Notes: a model not told the origin generated them from the sequence alone. A DNA stretch of 47,598 nt from Acidobacteriota bacterium (GCA_022821145.1 JAJEEE010000008.1:1-47598); one strand, 5' to 3'; shown: positions 37,565-46,395, counted from the first letter of the stretch. Made by a program: numbers and translations.

Positions 37565-37929
37565 AGTTGTCTCTGCTTGCCGTCACCGTCATCGCCCTCG
37601 GCGCCGCCGGGGCAGGGCCGGCCGCCGCCCATCATTCCGCGGCCGCGATGGACTTCCAGAACACGGTCGAGATCGAGGGCGTCGTGCAGGAAATCGAGGT
37701 GGTCAACCCGCACCTCACGCTGGTGCTCCGCGTCACCGACGAACGGGGCACGCGCGACATCGAGTTCGAGGGCCACAGCCGCAACAACGTGTACCGCGCG
37801 GGATGGCGGCCCGACATCGTCAAGGTCGGAGACACGATCACGATCCGCGTGGCGCCAATGCGGGACGGCAGCGACGGCGGTTACGTCACCGCGTTCGAGA
37901 CCGCGTCGGGAGAGCGCGTCGGCGTCTGA
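37561..37929 (+). CDS. DUF6152-like secreted protein
   Basis: This 122-residue protein has a signal peptide ending AAAHHSAAAM. The HHS after the cleavage site and the following EIEGVVQEIEVVNPHLTLVL are typical of the DUF6152 family. The domain is a small OB-like beta barrel (RDIEFEGHSRNNVYRAGW, VGDTITIRVAPMRDG). The NPH motif and paired His residues could bind metal. GGAGGG precedes the ATG and its start overlaps the previous stop, so the two secreted proteins are translationally coupled. Function is unknown for the family. Confidence 0.78.
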   Translation: MKLSLLAVTVIALGAAGAGPAAAHHSAAAMDFQNTVEIEGVVQEIEVVNPHLTLVLRVTDERGTRDIEFEGHSRNNVYRAGWRPDIVKVGDTITIRVAPMRDGSDGGYVTAFETASGERVGV

Positions 37930-37995
37930 CGGCCTCCGCATCCGGGCGGGCGCGGACCCACGGTAACGCCACGGGCCGTCGTTGCGGCCGGCGCG

Positions 37996-38292
37996 TCAGC
38001 CGGCGGCCGCCCGTCCGCTGATGGATTCGCGCAGACCTTCGAGCAACCCGTCCAGGTGCGCCATCCGTCCGTGCAGTTCGCCCACCTGTGCGCCCAACTT
38101 GTCGATGCGCCCGCCAAGCGTTTCCTCGACCTTGCCGATCCGGGCGCCGAGTGTCTCCTCCACCTTGCCGATCTGGACCTCCAACCTGGCCTCACCCTTC
38201 GCATTGTCCTGGCGCAACCAGGTGAACATGCCGACCAGCAGGGCAGCCAACCCAACCCCTACGGACACGATCGCAATGAATTCTCCGCTCAT
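37996..38292 (-). CDS. Small single-pass membrane protein with coiled coil
   Basis: This 98-residue protein has one N-terminal membrane helix (FIAIVSVGVGLAALLVGMFTW) and then a continuous coiled coil to the C-terminus with repeated units (QIGKVEETLGARIGKVEETL, RIDKLGAQVGELHGRM). The ten-residue repeat IGKVEETLG occurs twice in tandem. Such proteins are widespread, often near TA or accessory genes, and have no assigned function. GAGGACGG precedes ATG 38292. TATAAT at 38377-38372 (reverse) is a perfect -10 box. It converges on the DUF6152 gene. Confidence 0.7.
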   Translation of the reverse strand: MSGEFIAIVSVGVGLAALLVGMFTWLRQDNAKGEARLEVQIGKVEETLGARIGKVEETLGGRIDKLGAQVGELHGRMAHLDGLLEGLRESISGRAAAG

Positions 38293-38371
38293 TCCGTCCT
38301 CGACGCCACTCGGCGTCCAACGACGTCTACCGAGGGAAAGGGCGGTCACACGGGACGTCGACCATGGGTGC

Positions 38372-38377
38372 ATTATA
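38372..38377 (-). promoter_or_regulatory. Consensus -10 box for the coiled-coil gene
   Basis: TATAAT on the reverse strand lies 79 bases before the ATG at 38292. The remaining gap to 38581 holds a possible forward -10 (TATTCT, 38533-38538) for the ABC operon and nothing else recognisable. Confidence 0.5.
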
Positions 38378-38581
38378 GGCGCCGATGCGCGCCACGCGCG
38401 ACGAATCGGTCCAGGACACCTGCGAAACGGCGCAACGCGCCGCAAGCGCGACGCTCGCGGCCGCTGACTTCGGTCGCAGGTCCGCCGGCCGCGCCGGAGC
38501 GGCGCGCCTTGTCCCGACCCCATGCCGGCGGGTATTCTACAAGCACCGAACGCCGTGTGTTCCGCGCCCGTCGGCTGCGCC

Positions 38582-39337
38582 ATGACTCTCCCGTCGGAAA
38601 CGACCCGCGTCGAGCCGCAAGCTCCCTCAGACCGCGCGACGGTCTTCGAGGCCCGCCAGGTGACGAAGGTCTACCCGATGGGCGACGTCGACGTCCACGC
38701 CCTTCGCGGGGTCGACTTCGCCCTCCGAGAGTCCGAGTTCATCGTGCTGCTCGGTCCCTCGGGCAGCGGCAAGTCCACGCTCCTGAACATACTGGGCGGT
38801 CTGGACGTGCCGACTTCCGGCGACGTCTTCTACCGCGGCGACGCGTTGACGACGGCGGACGAATCGACGTTGACCCGATACCGGCGCAACCACGTCGGGT
38901 TCGTGTTCCAGTTCTACAACCTCATCCCGAGTCTGACGGCCCGGGAGAACGTCGCGCTGGTCACCGACATCGGCGAGGATCCGCTCACTCCGGAAGAGGC
39001 CCTCGAGCGGGTGGATCTCGGCGACCGCCTGGACCACTTCCCTTCCCAGCTCTCCGGCGGCCAGCAGCAGCGCGTGGCCATCGCGCGGGCCATCGCGAAG
39101 AACCCCGACGTGCTCCTGTGCGATGAACCCACGGGCGCACTCGACATCCAGACCGGAGTGGTCGTGCTCGAGGCGATCGCCAAGGTCAACCGCGAGTTGG
39201 GGACGACGACGGCCGTCATCACCCACAACGCCTCGATCGCCGAGATGGCCGACCGGGTCGTGGCGCTGGCCGACGGACGGATCGCATCGATACGAGAGAA
39301 CTCGACCCGGAAGACGCCCCGGGATCTGAGCTGGTGA
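38582..39337 (+). CDS. ABC transporter ATPase, LolD/MacB type
   Basis: This 251-residue ATPase has Walker [10 protein letters not shown] at 58-66, a Q-loop in [16 protein letters not shown], signature LSGGQ at 157-161, Walker B VLLCDEP at 177-183 and a His in AVITHNASI. The [10 protein letters not shown] pattern is characteristic of mechanotransmission-type (LolD/MacB/FtsE) transporters. It is the first gene of a three-component efflux operon, and its stop overlaps the permease start as TGATG. Sequences N-terminal to [11 protein letters not shown] are variable, so the start (ATG 38582) is likely but not certain. Confidence 0.92.
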   Translation: MTLPSETTRVEPQAPSDRATVFEARQVTKVYPMGDVDVHALRGVDFALRESEFIVLLGPSGSGKSTLLNILGGLDVPTSGDVFYRGDALTTADESTLTRYRRNHVGFVFQFYNLIPSLTARENVALVTDIGEDPLTPEEALERVDLGDRLDHFPSQLSGGQQQRVAIARAIAKNPDVLLCDEPTGALDIQTGVVVLEAIAKVNRELGTTTAVITHNASIAEMADRVVALADGRIASIRENSTRKTPRDLSW

Positions 39338-41703
39338 TGCCGGCCATCCATCGCAAACTGCTCCGCGACCTCTGGCGCATCAAGGGGCAGGTGCTGGCGA
39401 TCGCGCTCGTGATCGCGGCGGCCGTAACCGTCTTCATCATGTACCTGGGAGCGTTCGACTCGCTCCAACTGACACGGGCAGCCTATTACGACCGCTACCG
39501 TTTCGCCGACGTGTTCGCGTCGTTGAAACGCGCGCCGCGACGTCTCGAAGACCGGATCCGCGAAATACCCGGAGTGGCGCAGGCGGAGCTGCGCGTCAGC
39601 GCGGACGTTTCCCTCGACATGCCCGACATGGCCGAACCGGCCGTGGCGCAGTTCGTATCGATTCCGGTTCAGCGGCGTACGATGCTGAACGACGTATTCA
39701 TCCGCCGCGGACGCTACATCGACCCCAACCGCCCGAACGAGGTGCTCGTCAACGAGGGTTTCGCCCTGGCGCACGGCCTGGAGCCCGGAGACTCGATCGC
39801 CGCCGTCGTCAACGGCACGCGGCGTGTTTTCGAGATTGCCGGCGTGGCGCTGTCGCCCGAGTTCGTCTACATCATCCGCCCCGGCAACGTCGTACCCGAC
39901 AACGAACACCACGGCGTCGTCTGGATGAACGAACGGGAGCTCGCCGCGGCGTTCGACATGGAGGGCGGTTTCAACGATGTCGCCCTGCGGCTCATGCCGG
40001 GCGTGGCGGGCGACGACGTGATCGCGGCGCTCGACCGGATGCTGGAACGCTACGGCGGCCGTGGAGCGATCACCCGGGACACGCAACTCTCCAACTGGTT
40101 CCTGACCAACGAATTGAGCCAACTGCAGAGTTTCGGGACCATGGTGCCGATCATCTTCCTCGCCGTCGCCGCGTTCCTGCTCAACGTCGTGCTCGGCCGC
40201 ATCGTGACGCTGCAGCGGGAACAGATCGCCGCGCTCAAGGCTCTCGGCTACTCCAACTTCGAAGTCGGACTCCACTACTACCTGTGGGCCCTCGCCGTGG
40301 CCGTCATCGGTATCGCGATCGGCATCGGCGGCGGGACGTGGCTGGCTTCGAGCATGATGAACCTCTACAACGACTTCTTCCGGTTCCCGATTCTCGAGTT
40401 CCGGATCTCGCCGAGCATCATCGCGGCGGCGGTCGCGGTGAGCCTGGCGTCGGCCCTTCTCGGCGCGCGCGGCGCGGTGCGGCGGGCCGTGCGGCTGCCG
40501 CCGGCCGAGGCCATGAGGCCACAGACTCCGGCTCAATACTCGGTCAGCCTGATCGAGCGCCTGGGACTGGGGTCATGGCTGTCGCCGCCCACCCGGATGA
40601 TCGTGCGGAACCTCACGCGCCGTCCCCTTCGAACGCTCCTGTCGATCGTGGGCATCGCTTTCGGCGGCGCCATGGTGGTCGAGGGTTCGTTCTTCATAGA
40701 CGCGATGAACTCGATCGTGGCCACGGAGTTCAGCGTCGCGCAGCGACAGGATCTCACCGTCACGTTCGTGGAGCCCCGCTCGGCCGGCGCCATGTACGAG
40801 ATCGCGGGTCTGGACGGCGTCATGAACGTCGAACCCATGCGCGCGGTCCCGGCGCGGCTTCGTTTCGGCCACCGTTCGCGGCAGACCTCGATCACGGGTC
40901 TCGTGGCCAATCCGGACTTGATGCGGGTGGTCCATGCCGGCCGGACGGCGATCTCGTTCCCCCCGGGCGGCCTGGTCCTTTCGCGGCAGATGTCCCGGAT
41001 CATCGGCGCCGCGGCGGGTGACACGGTGACGATCGAGGTGCTCGAGGGATCGCGGCCGACGCGCGACGTGACGGTGGCCCGCGTCGTCGACGACTACCTC
41101 GGCGCCTACGTCTACATGGAAATCGACACCGTCAACGACCTGATGCGGGAAAGCCGAGTGGTTTCGGGCGCGGTCCTGCAGGTGGACGGACTGCGGACGG
41201 ACGCGATCTACGACCGGCTGAAGAACACGCCGTCGGTGGCCGCCGTGACGCTCAAGGAAGCCGCCGTCGAAGGGTTCCGGGCGACGATCGAGCAGAACAT
41301 GGACGTCATCATCTTCTTCAATCAGGTCTTCTCGAGCGTGATCGCCTTCGGCGTCATCTACAACGCCGCCCGGATTTCGCTCTCGGAACGGGCCTGGGAA
41401 CTCGCCAGCCTGCGCGTGCTGGGCTTCACGAAGGGGGAGATCGCCTACGTTCTTCTCGGCGAGTTCGCGCTGCTGACGGCCGTCGCCATTCCCACCGGTC
41501 TGTTGCTGGGCTACGGACTGGCCTGGCTGACGGTGGAAACCATCGGAACCACCGAGCTGTATCGCATTCCACTCGTCGTGGGCGACAATACTTACGCGCG
41601 GGCGACGATCAGCGTTCTGGTGGCGACGTTCGTCTCGAGCGCCGTCGTCCGTCGCCGGCTCAACCGCCTGGACCTGGTCGGGGTGTTGAAGGCAAGAGAG
41701 TAG
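39337..41703 (+). CDS. FtsX-like ABC permease with two FtsX domains
   Basis: This 788-residue inner-membrane protein has an N-terminal helix (QVLAIALVIAAAVTVFIMY), a periplasmic domain (about 45-260), three helices (about 270-385), a second N-terminal-like helix (TLLSIVGIAFGGAMVVEG), a second periplasmic domain and a final three-helix FtsX domain (about 655-780). This duplicated layout is seen in exporters that work with a MacA-like adaptor. The ATG overlaps the ATPase stop by one base. Substrates could be lipids, peptides or antibiotics; the sequence does not tell. Confidence 0.9.
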   Translation: MPAIHRKLLRDLWRIKGQVLAIALVIAAAVTVFIMYLGAFDSLQLTRAAYYDRYRFADVFASLKRAPRRLEDRIREIPGVAQAELRVSADVSLDMPDMAEPAVAQFVSIPVQRRTMLNDVFIRRGRYIDPNRPNEVLVNEGFALAHGLEPGDSIAAVVNGTRRVFEIAGVALSPEFVYIIRPGNVVPDNEHHGVVWMNERELAAAFDMEGGFNDVALRLMPGVAGDDVIAALDRMLERYGGRGAITRDTQLSNWFLTNELSQLQSFGTMVPIIFLAVAAFLLNVVLGRIVTLQREQIAALKALGYSNFEVGLHYYLWALAVAVIGIAIGIGGGTWLASSMMNLYNDFFRFPILEFRISPSIIAAAVAVSLASALLGARGAVRRAVRLPPAEAMRPQTPAQYSVSLIERLGLGSWLSPPTRMIVRNLTRRPLRTLLSIVGIAFGGAMVVEGSFFIDAMNSIVATEFSVAQRQDLTVTFVEPRSAGAMYEIAGLDGVMNVEPMRAVPARLRFGHRSRQTSITGLVANPDLMRVVHAGRTAISFPPGGLVLSRQMSRIIGAAAGDTVTIEVLEGSRPTRDVTVARVVDDYLGAYVYMEIDTVNDLMRESRVVSGAVLQVDGLRTDAIYDRLKNTPSVAAVTLKEAAVEGFRATIEQNMDVIIFFNQVFSSVIAFGVIYNAARISLSERAWELASLRVLGFTKGEIAYVLLGEFALLTAVAIPTGLLLGYGLAWLTVETIGTTELYRIPLVVGDNTYARATISVLVATFVSSAVVRRRLNRLDLVGVLKARE

Positions 41704-41713
41704 ACACGCAGCC

Positions 41714-42925
41714 ATGAAACGTTGGATCAAACGACTGACGGGCCTCTTGTTCCTCGCTGCAGCGGCCGCGCTGCTCATGTACGCGTTGCGGCCGCAACCG
41801 GTCATCGCCGACTTCGAGACCGTGGCGCGCGGGCCGATGCAGGTCACCATCGACGAGGAGGGCGAGACGCGTCTGAGGGACCGGTACGTCGTGTCGGCCC
41901 CCGTCGCCGGCCGCGTCCTGAGGATCGACCTCGAGCCGGGCGATCCGGTCATTGCCGGGGAGACTCCGATCGCGACGTTCCTTCCCATCGAGCCGGCGTT
42001 CCTGGACGCCCGGACGCGTACCGAGGCCGAAAGCCGCGTACGCGCCGCCGAGGCGGCCATCGGGGGGACGCGGGCCGTACGCGACCGATTGAGGGAAGAG
42101 CTGGGTTTTGCCGAAACGCGTTTCGACCGCGACGAGGAACTGTTCGATCAGGGCCTGATTTCCCGGGAGCGGTTCGAATCCACCGGCTTCGAGGTGCGCG
42201 CCGCGCGGGAAGCGCTCAACGCGGCCGAGTTCGCGGTCGGCGACGCCGAGCAGGCCGTGGAGGTGGCCCGCTCCAGCCTGGTTCAGATCACCGAAGACAC
42301 GGCGGCCGCCGGTTCCGGCGACCCGATCACGATCCGTTCGCCCATAAGCGGCGTCGTCCTCCGGAGGATCCGCGAGAGCGAGGCGGTCGTACCGGCGGGA
42401 GAACGGCTCGTCGAGCTGGGCGACATGCGCCGGATCGAGATCGTGTCGGATCTCCTGTCGGAGGACGCCGTCCAGGTCCGGACCGGCGACACGGTGTTGA
42501 TCGAACAGTGGGGTGGAGGGATGACGCTCATGGGCCGGGTCCGGCTCGTGGAACCGTCCGGCTTCACCAAGCTGTCCGCCCTGGGCGTCGAGGAGCAGCG
42601 CGTCAACGTGATCGTCGATTTCGACGACATCACCCAGGCCGCCGAATACCTGGGCGACGGCTACCGCGTCGAGGTCCGTGTCGTTCTCTGGGAGACCGAC
42701 GACGCCCTCATCGTACCGACCAGCAGCCTGTTCCGCACCGGAGACGACTGGACCGTGTTCGCCGTCGTCGACGGCGTCGTCGAGCTTCGAACGGTGGAGG
42801 TCGGCCGGCGCACGGGAGTGGACGCCCAGGTCCTGTCCGGTCTTTCGGAAGGCGATACCGTCATCGTCCATCCCGCAGACGACATCGCCCCCGGTATCGA
42901 GGTCGTCGCGCGCGGGGCGAGTTGA
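41714..42925 (+). CDS. Periplasmic adaptor (HlyD/RND-MFP family)
   Basis: This 403-residue protein has an N-terminal membrane anchor (GLLFLAAAAALLMYAL), a lipoyl/barrel-sandwich hybrid split around a coiled-coil hairpin (about 95-210), then beta-barrel and membrane-proximal domains. VSAPVAGRVLRIDLEPGDPV and IRSPISGVVLRRI form the two halves of the lipoyl domain. It should link the ABC permease to an outer-membrane channel of TolC type, but no channel gene is in the operon. It starts 10 bp after the permease gene. Length and domain order are normal. Confidence 0.92.
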   Translation: MKRWIKRLTGLLFLAAAAALLMYALRPQPVIADFETVARGPMQVTIDEEGETRLRDRYVVSAPVAGRVLRIDLEPGDPVIAGETPIATFLPIEPAFLDARTRTEAESRVRAAEAAIGGTRAVRDRLREELGFAETRFDRDEELFDQGLISRERFESTGFEVRAAREALNAAEFAVGDAEQAVEVARSSLVQITEDTAAAGSGDPITIRSPISGVVLRRIRESEAVVPAGERLVELGDMRRIEIVSDLLSEDAVQVRTGDTVLIEQWGGGMTLMGRVRLVEPSGFTKLSALGVEEQRVNVIVDFDDITQAAEYLGDGYRVEVRVVLWETDDALIVPTSSLFRTGDDWTVFAVVDGVVELRTVEVGRRTGVDAQVLSGLSEGDTVIVHPADDIAPGIEVVARGAS

Positions 42926-42950
42926 AAGCCGGGTCTCTGGGGAACCGTTC

Positions 42951-43655
42951 ATGCGCGCCTTTGTCTTGATCCTGAAAACGCTCTGGAGTCCCGGATCCGC
43001 ATTCCGGGAAATCCGGGAGAGCCGGACCGGGCCCTGGATCCCCTTCCTGGTGTTCATCGCGTTAGGCGTATCAAGCACGTACCTGCTGACCAGCCGCATC
43101 GATTTCGGCGAGGCCCTGATGCGGGAAGTTCTCAGAGGCCCTCAGGCCGGCGACATGTCCCTGGACGACATGAACGCGCTGCGCGAAACGTTCAACAATC
43201 CGTATGTCACCGCCGGGCTGTATATGGCGTCGCTTTGGTGGGTGGGCGTGTCGTTGCCCGTGGCGACGCTGTACTACCTCATATTCCTGATGGTGGGAAG
43301 CCGGGCCGGTTTCATGCGTTTCTGGTCCGTGACGGCGTTCGCCTTCACGCCCATACTCGTCGCCGGCGTCGCCGGATTGGGCGTGATGTACACGATTCCC
43401 CCTTCCGCCTTCTCATTGGGACAGATGAACGTCCTGAGCGCGGCGGTGTTCATGGATCCGCAGGCCGAGTCGGGGGCGCTCTACGCGCTGGCGCAGGCCA
43501 CCAGCCTGACCACGATCTGGATCCTCGCCCTGTTGACCATCGGTTACGGCGTACTGACCCCGAAGCGAATCGGCGCGGCCACGCGCGCCGTCATCGTCGT
43601 GATCCCCTGGCTCTTCGTCGTGGCTACGCGCGTGTTGCCGGCCCTGATCTTCTAA
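42951..43655 (+). CDS. Yip1-domain membrane protein
   Basis: This 234-residue protein starts MRAFVLILKTLWSPGSAFREI, the typical start of bacterial Yip1-family proteins, and has about five membrane helices (near 27-45, 85-112, 120-145, 177-198 and 212-232). The function of bacterial Yip1 proteins is not known; many lie next to ABC efflux operons of exactly this type, which suggests an accessory role. It starts 25 bp after the adaptor gene with GGGGAA before the ATG, so it probably belongs to the operon. Only eight bases separate it from the convergent DinB-like gene. Confidence 0.82.
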   Translation: MRAFVLILKTLWSPGSAFREIRESRTGPWIPFLVFIALGVSSTYLLTSRIDFGEALMREVLRGPQAGDMSLDDMNALRETFNNPYVTAGLYMASLWWVGVSLPVATLYYLIFLMVGSRAGFMRFWSVTAFAFTPILVAGVAGLGVMYTIPPSAFSLGQMNVLSAAVFMDPQAESGALYALAQATSLTTIWILALLTIGYGVLTPKRIGAATRAVIVVIPWLFVVATRVLPALIF

Positions 43656-43663
43656 CCGCGGAA

Positions 43664-44134
43664 TCAGGCGTCGAGGATCCGCTTCAACGTCATCAACTGG
43701 CCGATGTGGTAGGAATTGTGCGTCGCCAGCGTGATGGCCTCCCGGAGCACGGTCTGCCCGTCGCCATGGGGAATGCGGGCGTGGAGATCGACCTTGGGAT
43801 CGAGAATCAGATCGATCATCAACTGCCGGTCCCCGGCATACCATTCGATGCTCTCGTCCCAGGCGTCCTCGCTGGGCGGCTCGATCGTTTCGGGCCAGTA
43901 ACCGTCGGGCCATTTCGGCGACACGTGGCGGGCGCTCCGAGAGAACTCGAGGATGTCCCACTGGGCGATGCGCATGTGTTCCAGGAGCTCCCACGGCGAG
44001 TGGTTCCCGCCCGCCGGGCGCACGCCCCGCATCTCCGGCTTCCAGTCCGACAGCGCCTTCTCGAACGGGTCGTGGGAATGGCCGCCTTCAAGCATCGCGA
44101 CCAGGTGGTTTCTCAAGGATCGATCCGGACTCAT
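43664..44134 (-). CDS. DinB-like four-helix-bundle protein
   Basis: This 156-residue protein belongs to the DinB/YfiT superfamily. The metal-type histidines appear in SPWELLEHMRIAQWDI and ATHNSYHIGQLMTL. DinB proteins are metal-dependent, and some are thiol transferases for mycothiol or bacillithiol; the latter would fit the nearby bacilliredoxin-like gene, though this is only a suggestion. ATG 44134 is preferred over 44155 because GGAGGGG lies six bases upstream. The neighbouring reverse-strand genes may form a loose operon with it. Confidence 0.8.
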   Translation of the reverse strand: MSPDRSLRNHLVAMLEGGHSHDPFEKALSDWKPEMRGVRPAGGNHSPWELLEHMRIAQWDILEFSRSARHVSPKWPDGYWPETIEPPSEDAWDESIEWYAGDRQLMIDLILDPKVDLHARIPHGDGQTVLREAITLATHNSYHIGQLMTLKRILDA

Positions 44135-44171
44135 CGTCACCCCTCCGTCGTTCATCCAGCGCCGGCAGTGA

Positions 44172-44765
44172 CTATCGACTCCGCTTCCAGCGCTCCAGCT
44201 CCGCCATCACCATCCGTCCCGCGTCCTCCCACGAGTCGGCGCGCGGCGCCGGAACGCCGCGGTTGGTCGAGTTCGAGAACACGATCGTCCGATGGCCGTC
44301 GGCGCGCAACAGCCGGACGTTGTCCGGCGAATCCTCGATGTACAGGTCGGCGCCGACCGCGGTCTTGTCCCGCATGCAACAGAGGTCCCAATACGGGATG
44401 TCATGGTGGTCCAGCCACTCGACCGTCTGCCGGATGGCCTGTTGGTGGAAGTACTTGATGCAAAGCCGGCTGGTAATGATCCGGATGCGGACGTCGTTGG
44501 CCGACAACACCCGCAGGATGGCCGGCGCGCCTTCCATGGGACGCAACGCCCGAAACAGGTTGCGCTGCGTCACCGCGAAACGGTGGAGCGCCTCGTAGCC
44601 GCCCGGCGCGTCATCGATCCCCCACTCCGACAGCCCGTGCGAGACGTCGGGCGAGAGGGCTTCCAGCCGTACTCCCAGCCACTCGGCCGCGAGAGGCCTC
44701 AAGCCACCGAAAAAATCGGCGCAGACCCCGTCCAGGTCGACGCCCAGAACGAATCGACGGGTCAT
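44172..44765 (-). CDS. HAD-family 5'-nucleotidase-like phosphatase
   Basis: This 197-residue protein starts RRFVLGVDLDGVCADFFGGL, the first HAD motif with catalytic Asp10 and Asp12. IITSR provides motif II and KTAVGADLYIEDSPDN motifs III and IV. This layout matches the 5'(3')-deoxyribonucleotidase (NT5C) group, which dephosphorylates nucleoside monophosphates, although related HAD proteins act on other phosphates. The cap is small. It starts 15 bp after the RRM gene stop, suggesting co-transcription. Confidence 0.82.
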   Translation of the reverse strand: MTRRFVLGVDLDGVCADFFGGLRPLAAEWLGVRLEALSPDVSHGLSEWGIDDAPGGYEALHRFAVTQRNLFRALRPMEGAPAILRVLSANDVRIRIITSRLCIKYFHQQAIRQTVEWLDHHDIPYWDLCCMRDKTAVGADLYIEDSPDNVRLLRADGHRTIVFSNSTNRGVPAPRADSWEDAGRMVMAELERWKRSR

Positions 44766-44780
44766 CGGCGGTACCGCGCG

Positions 44781-45350
44781 CTAGTCCTCGTGGTTCTCGT
44801 CGTCCGGAAGGCTGGTGGCGAAATCGTCGAACTCGACGTCCACGTCATCCTCTCCGCCATCGTCGAACCCTCCGAGCAACTGGCTTCTGCGCTTTTCGGG
44901 AATCGGCGCCTTCTTCGGACCGTCGTCCCAGAACGCGCGTTTCCCGCCGCGGCGCCGTGTCTTGGTTGGACCGGAAGGACGGCGCGGGACGGCGCCGCGC
45001 CCGCCCTCGCCGGGCGAGTCGAAGGAGCGCGACGCCGGCTGCGGCCGCGCCGACGCCGGCGCACGGACCGCGGGGCGCAATCCGGGCCCCTTGGCGCGCG
45101 CCTCGCTGGGACGCGCCTCGTTGACCACCAGTCGACGGTCCATGAACGGTTTCTGGTGGAATTGCTGGATCGCCGCCTCGGCATGTTTCGGATCGTCGAA
45201 CTCGATGAACGCGAACCCGCGCGGCTTGCCCGTGTCGCGATCGAGCGGAACGAAAACTCGCGAAACCGGGCCGATCTGCGAGAAGTGTTCCTGAAGCTGG
45301 GACTCGGTGGCCTCGTAGGAGAGGTTCCCGACGAACAGGCGGTTAGCCAT
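44781..45350 (-). CDS. RRM RNA-binding protein
   Basis: This 189-residue protein has one N-terminal RNA recognition motif with RNP2 LFVGNL (5-10) and RNP1 KPRGFAFIEF (42-51). A long, disordered, basic Arg/Pro/Gly-rich middle region follows (about 80-150), with an acidic C-terminal tail (GGEDDVDVEFDDFATSLPDD). Bacterial single-RRM proteins are often cold-induced RNA chaperones, but the charged tail is longer than usual (typical Rbp about 80-110 residues). GGAG lies eight bases before the ATG; TAGAAT on the reverse strand at 45429-45424 is the probable -10 box. Confidence 0.88.
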   Translation of the reverse strand: MANRLFVGNLSYEATESQLQEHFSQIGPVSRVFVPLDRDTGKPRGFAFIEFDDPKHAEAAIQQFHQKPFMDRRLVVNEARPSEARAKGPGLRPAVRAPASARPQPASRSFDSPGEGGRGAVPRRPSGPTKTRRRGGKRAFWDDGPKKAPIPEKRRSQLLGGFDDGGEDDVDVEFDDFATSLPDDENHED

Positions 45351-45468
45351 GGGCGGCGCTCCGGTGGTCGCCGCGCCCGTGACACGCTGATGTCTCGGCG
45401 GTGGGGATCACCATGCGGACGTCATTCTAGCAGCCCGTGGCGGAATTGTGCACGGCGGCGTTCGCCGA

Positions 45469-45906
45469 TCAACACAGGCGGTCGAACGCGTCGGTGAGGA
45501 CCGCCGCGATCTGCCCGGCCTCGCGGCCTTCGATGTCGCGCCGCTCCATCATGTGGACGACCTCGCCGTTTCGCATCAGGGCGATCGATGGCGACGACGG
45601 CGCGTATCCCGCGAAATACGACCGTGCGCGTTCGGTGGCCTCCAGGTCCGCGCCCGCGAAGACCGTGATCACGTTGTCGGGCCGGACGGCGTGATCCAGC
45701 GCCAGGGCCACGCCGGGACGCGCCTTGCCGGCCGCGCACCCGCAGACGGAGTTGACGATCACCATCGTCGTCCCGTCGCCGTCGCGGATGGCCGCGTCCA
45801 CGGCCTCGGGCGTCCGGGTCTCGGCGACGCCGAGACGGGTCAACTCGTCGCGCATCGGCTTGATCAACTCTTCGGGATACCGCATGGGTCTGAACTCGAA
45901 ATCCAC
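45469..45906 (-). CDS. Bacilliredoxin-like protein, BrxA/BrxB family
   Basis: This 145-residue protein starts MDFEFRPMRYPEELIKPMRD and has the CGC active site (Cys55-Gly-Cys57 in NSVCGCAAGKARP), the defining feature of BrxA/BrxB. It removes bacillithiol or similar thiols from oxidised proteins. The start is the GTG at 45906, with GGAG about nine bases upstream; it gives the standard length of about 145 residues, while the codon at 45972 adds an atypical Cys-containing extension. No bacillithiol biosynthesis gene is in the window. Confidence 0.9.
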   Translation of the reverse strand: MDFEFRPMRYPEELIKPMRDELTRLGVAETRTPEAVDAAIRDGDGTTMVIVNSVCGCAAGKARPGVALALDHAVRPDNVITVFAGADLEATERARSYFAGYAPSSPSIALMRNGEVVHMMERRDIEGREAGQIAAVLTDAFDRLC

Positions 45907-46200
45907 GTTGCGTGTCTCCTCTCCGACGGCAGTACAGCACCCAAGAATAGGCAGTTTCAGCACCAGAATCAACGGAAGACGGGGCGCCGCCCGGGCGTTC
46001 CCACGCGGATAGCGCGTTGATGATGGAGAGCTTATTCTCTTCGTTGACGGTGTCGGCCGTTTGCGAGATCTCGTCTTGCTGACGCGGCGGCCCGGAGGCC
46101 GCGGGTACCATGGGGAATGCGGCGACGTTGTGCGTGGCCTCGGTGGCTTGGTATGGCGCTCGGTGTTTCGCTGCGAGCGTGCGGGGCGCTCCTATAAGTC

Positions 46201-46274
46201 GTCGCGGCGTTCCTCGCCGCGACTGGACGCCTCCATGGCGTTGCCATGGAGGCGGCGTAGCGAGGCGTCAGTCC
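46201..46274 (+). repeat. Two-hairpin intergenic element, copy B (related copy at 18623-18670)
   Basis: GTCGCGGCG (46201-46209) pairs perfectly with CGCCGCGAC (46215-46223) around TTCCT. CGCCTCCATGGC (46228-46239) pairs perfectly with GCCATGGAGGCG (46243-46254) around GTT. The shared block GGCGTTCCTCGC (46206-46217) spans the first hairpin, and AGCGAGGCGTCAGTCC (46259-46274) follows the second. Both blocks are identical in copy A, which lacks the second hairpin. Confidence 0.7.
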
Positions 46275-46383
46275 AAGATAACGATCTCTTCAGTTCAGTC
46301 CGCACGACGGCCGCCGACATGGCGCCGTTCCATCTCACGGGCGCCGCGCGGCCCACGGCGCGCGGCCGCCGCGCGGACTGCTG

Positions 46384-46389
46384 TACACT
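46384..46389 (+). promoter_or_regulatory. pfkA -10 box giving a leaderless transcript
   Basis: TACACT ends seven bases before the GTG at 46396, so transcription is expected to begin at the start codon. There is no ribosome site upstream of the GTG. Confidence 0.45.
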
Positions 46390-46395
46390 GGGACC

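Larger units (their letters stand above)
45907..46395. other. Intergenic region between the bacilliredoxin-like gene and pfkA
   Basis: About 490 bases without a convincing gene. It holds the promoter region of the reverse-strand gene at one end, the two-hairpin repeat element (46201-46274) and the pfkA -10 box at the other end. Short open frames here have low-complexity, Arg-rich translations and no ribosome sites. Confidence 0.6.

Noticed and set aside
45422-46111. A 229-codon reverse open frame over the bacilliredoxin-like gene
   Set aside because: Another frame gives the CGC-containing family protein with a ribosome site and correct length.
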